A stretch of DNA of 9,161 bases from Akkermansiaceae bacterium (GTDB lineage Bacteria > Verrucomicrobiota > Verrucomicrobiia > Verrucomicrobiales > Akkermansiaceae): assembly GCA_023301545.1 (NCBI GenBank), contig JALZUI010000054.1:1-9161 (forward strand), given 5' to 3'. Under the pieces are notes generated by a model that worked only from the letters and a program-made list of their open reading frames with translations, ran no database searches and had not been told where the DNA came from. This document shows positions 6,548-9,161 of the stretch, one piece after another (the first letter of the stretch is position 1; each line of letters starts with the position of its first letter). A program made the position numbers and the translations under genes.

Positions 6548-7714
6548 TTAGTGTTCTTGGCAAAATTCTTCGAAGCGATCAAGAGCCTCACTGAGGACGT
6601 CGAAGCTTGTGCAGTAACTGAGACGAATTCCATAGTCATGGCCAAAAGCCTCACCTGGAACCGTTGCTACCTGACAGCGGTTGAGAAGTTTATCTGCTAG
6701 GTTCTGAGATTTAATTCCTAGATCCACACAATTCACGAAGAAGTAAAACGCACCTTTAGGCTCCGTCACTCTAATACCCTTAATTGCCTTGAGTCTACCG
6801 AGCATGTACTGGCGGCGCACGTCATATTCAGCTTTGATATCATCTAGAAAATCTAGAGAACCTTCGAGAGCTGCTAAGGCCCCGTATTGAGCAAATGAAG
6901 TAGGGTTAGAAGTAGTGTGGCTCTGGATAGTGGCGATTGCTTGAGCTATCGCAGGAGGTGCGGCAGTGTAACCCAAGCGCCAACCAGTCATTGCGTAAGC
7001 CTTAGAAAAGCCTCCTACTGTAATTGTTAGGCCAGCAATTTCTTCGTTAATAGAACCAATGGAAACATGTTCCGTATCACCGTAAGTGAGTTTTTCGTAG
7101 ATTTCGTCAGACAGGATTAAAATATCTTCATAGGTAGCAACCTCTCCGATGGCAGCCAACTCTTCTTTCGAGTACACTGCACCTGTCGGGTTACCAGGAG
7201 AGTTAATGATAATCATCTTAGTAGAAGGAGTCATCGCTTCCTCAAACTGCTCAGGAGTAATTTTCCAATGATTACTCTCTTGAGTCTCAATGATCACAGG
7301 CTTACCACCTGCCAGCTTCACCATCTCTGGGTAGCTTACCCAATACGGAGCTGGGATAATGACCTCGTCACCCTCTTCAATAACTGCACAAAGCGCATTG
7401 AAACACGCTTGCTTACCGCCTGTACTAACCACAACATCCGTCGCAGCGTAATTTAGATTGTTATCAGTTTTTAGTTTCTTAGCAATAGCTTCACGGAGCT
7501 CCATGATGCCTGATGAAGGAGTGTACTTCGTTTTACCCTCTTCTAGAGCCTGAATAGCTGCTGCTTTTATATGAGCAGGGGTGTCAAAATCGGGCTCACC
7601 ACCAGCAAGACCATAGACTTGCTCTCCTTCGGCTTTGAGTCGCTTCACTTCACTAGTGACGGCGAGGGTTAGAGACGGACTTACTGACTTAACGCGATTA
7701 GAGATTTGATCCAT
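6548..7714 (-). CDS. Class I (subgroup Ib) pyridoxal-phosphate aminotransferase, aspartate/prephenate type
   Basis: The protein is predicted to transfer the amino group between aspartate and 2-oxoglutarate, and possibly to prephenate to give arogenate. Its 388 residues match the normal length. Visible features are GLAGGEPDFDTP at 35-46, PAPYWVSYPE at 121-130 (the tryptophan stacks on PLP), NSPGNPTG at 171-178 with Asn175, SDEIYEKL at 202-209 (Asp203 and Tyr206 contact the cofactor), GGFSKAYAMTGWRLGY at 234-249 with the Schiff-base lysine Lys238, and GIRLSYCTS at 362-370 with substrate-binding Arg364. The PYWVSYPE and SHTTSNPTSFAQ segments are typical of the Thermus/Bacillus-type subgroup. Thr16 and Lys101 lie where prephenate-using members also carry Thr and Lys, so substrate range is open. 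The stop is 13 nt before the cysQ start. The fold assignment is secure; the exact substrate is not. Confidence 0.93.
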   Translation of the reverse strand: MDQISNRVKSVSPSLTLAVTSEVKRLKAEGEQVYGLAGGEPDFDTPAHIKAAAIQALEEGKTKYTPSSGIMELREAIAKKLKTDNNLNYAATDVVVSTGGKQACFNALCAVIEEGDEVIIPAPYWVSYPEMVKLAGGKPVIIETQESNHWKITPEQFEEAMTPSTKMIIINSPGNPTGAVYSKEELAAIGEVATYEDILILSDEIYEKLTYGDTEHVSIGSINEEIAGLTITVGGFSKAYAMTGWRLGYTAAPPAIAQAIATIQSHTTSNPTSFAQYGALAALEGSLDFLDDIKAEYDVRRQYMLGRLKAIKGIRVTEPKGAFYFFVNCVDLGIKSQNLADKLLNRCQVATVPGEAFGHDYGIRLSYCTSFDVLSEALDRFEEFCQEH

Positions 7715-7720
7715 AAATTT

Positions 7721-7724
7721 TCCT
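7721..7724 (-). promoter_or_regulatory. Ribosome-binding site of the aminotransferase gene
   Basis: AGGA lies 6 nt before the ATG at 7714 on the minus strand and supports that start. The 97-nt gap behind it, back to the birA stop, shows no convincing promoter or terminator. Confidence 0.6.
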
Positions 7725-7811
7725 ATCTTTTTAGAATTTGGTAGATACTCACCGACCGATCTCTGACATGCAAGTGAAATGTATTTTTTTCATCTCCCGC
7801 GAAGTCTTTAA

Positions 7812-8516
7812 TCACTCCACTGGACGAATTTCGTGCGCATCAAACACTTCAATTTCATTCTCGGCCTGCTCTAACAGTAGTTGACCGTAGTCGCCCAAGC
7901 CTGAAATTACACCTACTTGTCTTTCGTTTCGGTTCCGGAGCGAAACGCGCTGCCCCGCCCACACTAAACGCCTTTCTACTTCTCTGCGTAAAATCAGCGG
8001 ACTAGCCGAATCCAACAGCGCCACTAAACTACGCTGAAACTTCTCCGCAAAAGCTCTCGCGTCCTGCCTCCGATTAGTCTCCAAAAAGTAAGAAGTCGGC
8101 TGAATTACACTATCAACGGATGGCAGACTGCTCATATTAAGATTCAGGCCAACTCCTACCACAACGTACGCGTCACTAGCTTCAGTCAAAATCCCTGCAA
8201 TTTTCTTACCGTTAACAAGGATGTCATTAGGGTACTTAATCTTAGGTGAAAGCTGATCTCTCTCAAGCAACTCTGCAATAACGAGCCCCGCACAGAGCGC
8301 AATCCAGCCCCAGTAGCGTTTTTCCCACTGAGGACGAAGAACTACTGAACACATTAACCCCTCACCTGGTGCACACGCCCAGGACTTCCCAGAGCGCCCA
8401 CGCCCACTAGATTGAAAATCCGCTCCGACTAGCGTCCCATGAGGCGCATCATTCCGCCCCAACTCTTTTGCTTCATCATTAGTGGAGGCGAGTTCGGCGT
8501 GCCAATGAAAGTCCAT
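7812..8516 (-). CDS. birA: Biotin--[acetyl-CoA-carboxylase] ligase, catalytic form without HTH domain
   Basis: This enzyme activates biotin with ATP and attaches it to the biotin-carrier lysine of carboxylases such as acetyl-CoA carboxylase. The 234-residue protein shows STN at 11-13, FQSSGRGRSGKSW at 34-46 (the biotinyl-AMP loop), KYPND at 94-98 with the catalytic lysine, NGKKIAGIL at 102-110 and GVGLNLN at 121-127. A C-terminal SH3-like domain runs from about 188 to 230 (WAGQRVSL, GLGDYGQLLL). It begins directly with the catalytic domain and has no winged helix, so it should be a monofunctional class I ligase and not a biotin-operon repressor like the E. coli protein. The ATG start has an AGGG ribosome-binding site 4 nt upstream. 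It follows nadC after 13 nt; nadC and birA are neighbours in several phyla. The loop has Lys44 where many homologues have Arg, a conservative change. Confidence 0.95.
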   Translation of the reverse strand: MDFHWHAELASTNDEAKELGRNDAPHGTLVGADFQSSGRGRSGKSWACAPGEGLMCSVVLRPQWEKRYWGWIALCAGLVIAELLERDQLSPKIKYPNDILVNGKKIAGILTEASDAYVVVGVGLNLNMSSLPSVDSVIQPTSYFLETNRRQDARAFAEKFQRSLVALLDSASPLILRREVERRLVWAGQRVSLRNRNERQVGVISGLGDYGQLLLEQAENEIEVFDAHEIRPVE

Positions 8517-8529
8517 ATTTCCCTAGTAA

Positions 8530-9161
8530 TTACTGAGGAATAAACTCCAACGAAATATCGAGAGCGATTGCTGAATGAGTAAGCGCCCCAACGGAAACGA
8601 AATCTACTCCCGTTTCAGCTATCTTAGCAATACTCTCATGCGTCACTCCCCCACTCGCTTCCATCGCCACCGAAGACCCCGCTTGTTCACGAATCGCAAG
8701 CGCCTCCTTAAGCTTAGCTGGCGGCATGTTATCGAGGAGAATGTAATCCACTCCACTGAGTGTCAAAAACCTTTCTACTTGCTCCAAGGTATCAGCCTCT
8801 AACTCTACTTCGACCTTTGGCTGATCCTGCTTAAGCTCATTAATTCCGTTTTGTATATATTGCAGTGAATCTTCAGCTACCAAGTGATTATCCTTCACCA
8901 TCGCACGGTCGTAAAGCCCCATGCGGTGATTGAACCCTCCTCCTGCGCGCACTGCCATTTTTTCGAGCCAACGCCAACCTGGTGTCGTCTTTCTGGTATC
9001 CAGCAGGCGACATTGCGTGTGAGCAATTAGGGAACTGTAAGAATGCGTTTTAGTCGCGATTCCGCTCAAGCGTTGAAGAAAGTTCAAGGCCGTTCGCTCT
9101 GCCGTCAAAATCGAGCGAGCTGAGCCATTCCATTCCATCACATAATCGCCATAGGAAACCT
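8530..9161 (-). CDS. nadC: Nicotinate-nucleotide pyrophosphorylase (carboxylating), 5' end cut by the window edge
   Basis: NadC (quinolinate phosphoribosyltransferase) converts quinolinate and PRPP to nicotinate mononucleotide, CO2 and pyrophosphate in de novo NAD synthesis in the cytoplasm. The reading frame is open to base 9161, so about 210 C-terminal residues are present of a usual 275-290; the N-terminal domain lies outside the window. Visible family signatures, in order, are ERTALNFLQRLSGIAT, LDTRKTTPG, the AVRAGGGFNHRMGLYD segment followed by VKDNH, VEVELE, LLDNM, EASGGV and TGVDFVSVGALTHS. Together these form the substrate-binding barrel, and no expected catalytic residue is missing. 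An internal GTG at 9141 could be mistaken for the start, but conserved sequence (VSYGDYVMEWNGS) continues upstream of it. The TAA stop is 13 nt before birA, suggesting one transcript. Identification is secure. Confidence 0.96.
   Translation of the reverse strand, partial: VSYGDYVMEWNGSARSILTAERTALNFLQRLSGIATKTHSYSSLIAHTQCRLLDTRKTTPGWRWLEKMAVRAGGGFNHRMGLYDRAMVKDNHLVAEDSLQYIQNGINELKQDQPKVEVELEADTLEQVERFLTLSGVDYILLDNMPPAKLKEALAIREQAGSSVAMEASGGVTHESIAKIAETGVDFVSVGALTHSAIALDISLEFIPQ

Noticed and set aside
6535..6654. Upstream in-frame extension of cysQ (40 codons to an ATG at 6654)
   Set aside because: It overlaps the end of the aminotransferase in another frame and has no resemblance to the CysQ N-terminus; the ATG at 6534 gives a normal-length protein.
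7715..7811. Promoter or hairpin between birA and the aminotransferase
   Set aside because: The best boxes (TTGCAT and TATCTA) are 20 nt apart, and CTTC-GCG-GGAG is not followed by T residues, so neither a promoter nor a terminator is supported.
8525..8534. Perfect palindrome AGTAATTACT at the nadC stop
   Set aside because: Ten AT-rich bases over a stop codon with no extension and no second copy seen; probably chance.

Overview
All nine supported genes lie on the minus strand, so transcription runs from the right edge (9161) to the left (1). Base composition is moderately AT-rich and looks even throughout. I see no mobile element, tRNA, rRNA, CRISPR array or sign of recent transfer. The genes suggest a Gram-negative-type chromosome. 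The large DUF4175-like membrane protein with a secreted partner, and the weak or absent Shine-Dalgarno sequences before several genes, fit the PVC group, possibly Verrucomicrobiota (Opitutae). That placement is inference from gene content, not from a marker gene.

Right block (9161-5743), in order of transcription: nadC (3' part only; the start is beyond the window), birA (biotin-protein ligase without a DNA-binding domain), a class I aspartate/prephenate-type aminotransferase, and a CysQ-family 3'(2'),5'-bisphosphate nucleotidase. The nadC-birA and aminotransferase-cysQ pairs each have a 13-nt gap and are probably co-transcribed. A 97-nt gap separates the two pairs. These are cofactor, amino-acid and sulfur/nucleotide housekeeping functions.

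Middle block (5742-3942): a 144-nt intergenic region with a plausible promoter preceded by phased A-tracts, then two adjacent paralogous genes. Each encodes an N-terminal hydrophobic anchor, a long coiled coil with a central break, and a conserved C-terminal beta-rich domain. Both lack a Shine-Dalgarno sequence and have A/C-rich leaders. A strong intrinsic terminator follows. This pair is the least explained part of the window and the best candidate for an undescribed system.

Left block (3941-61): the ribosome-assembly GTPase gene ysxC/engB, then a very large DUF4175-like inner-membrane protein, whose stop overlaps (ATGA) the start of a small secreted protein with a low-complexity tail. The last two are probably translationally coupled and may act together in the envelope. 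A short imperfect repeat (22-24 nt) lies upstream of ysxC and again at the start of the DUF4175-like gene. Bases 1-60 contain no supported gene.
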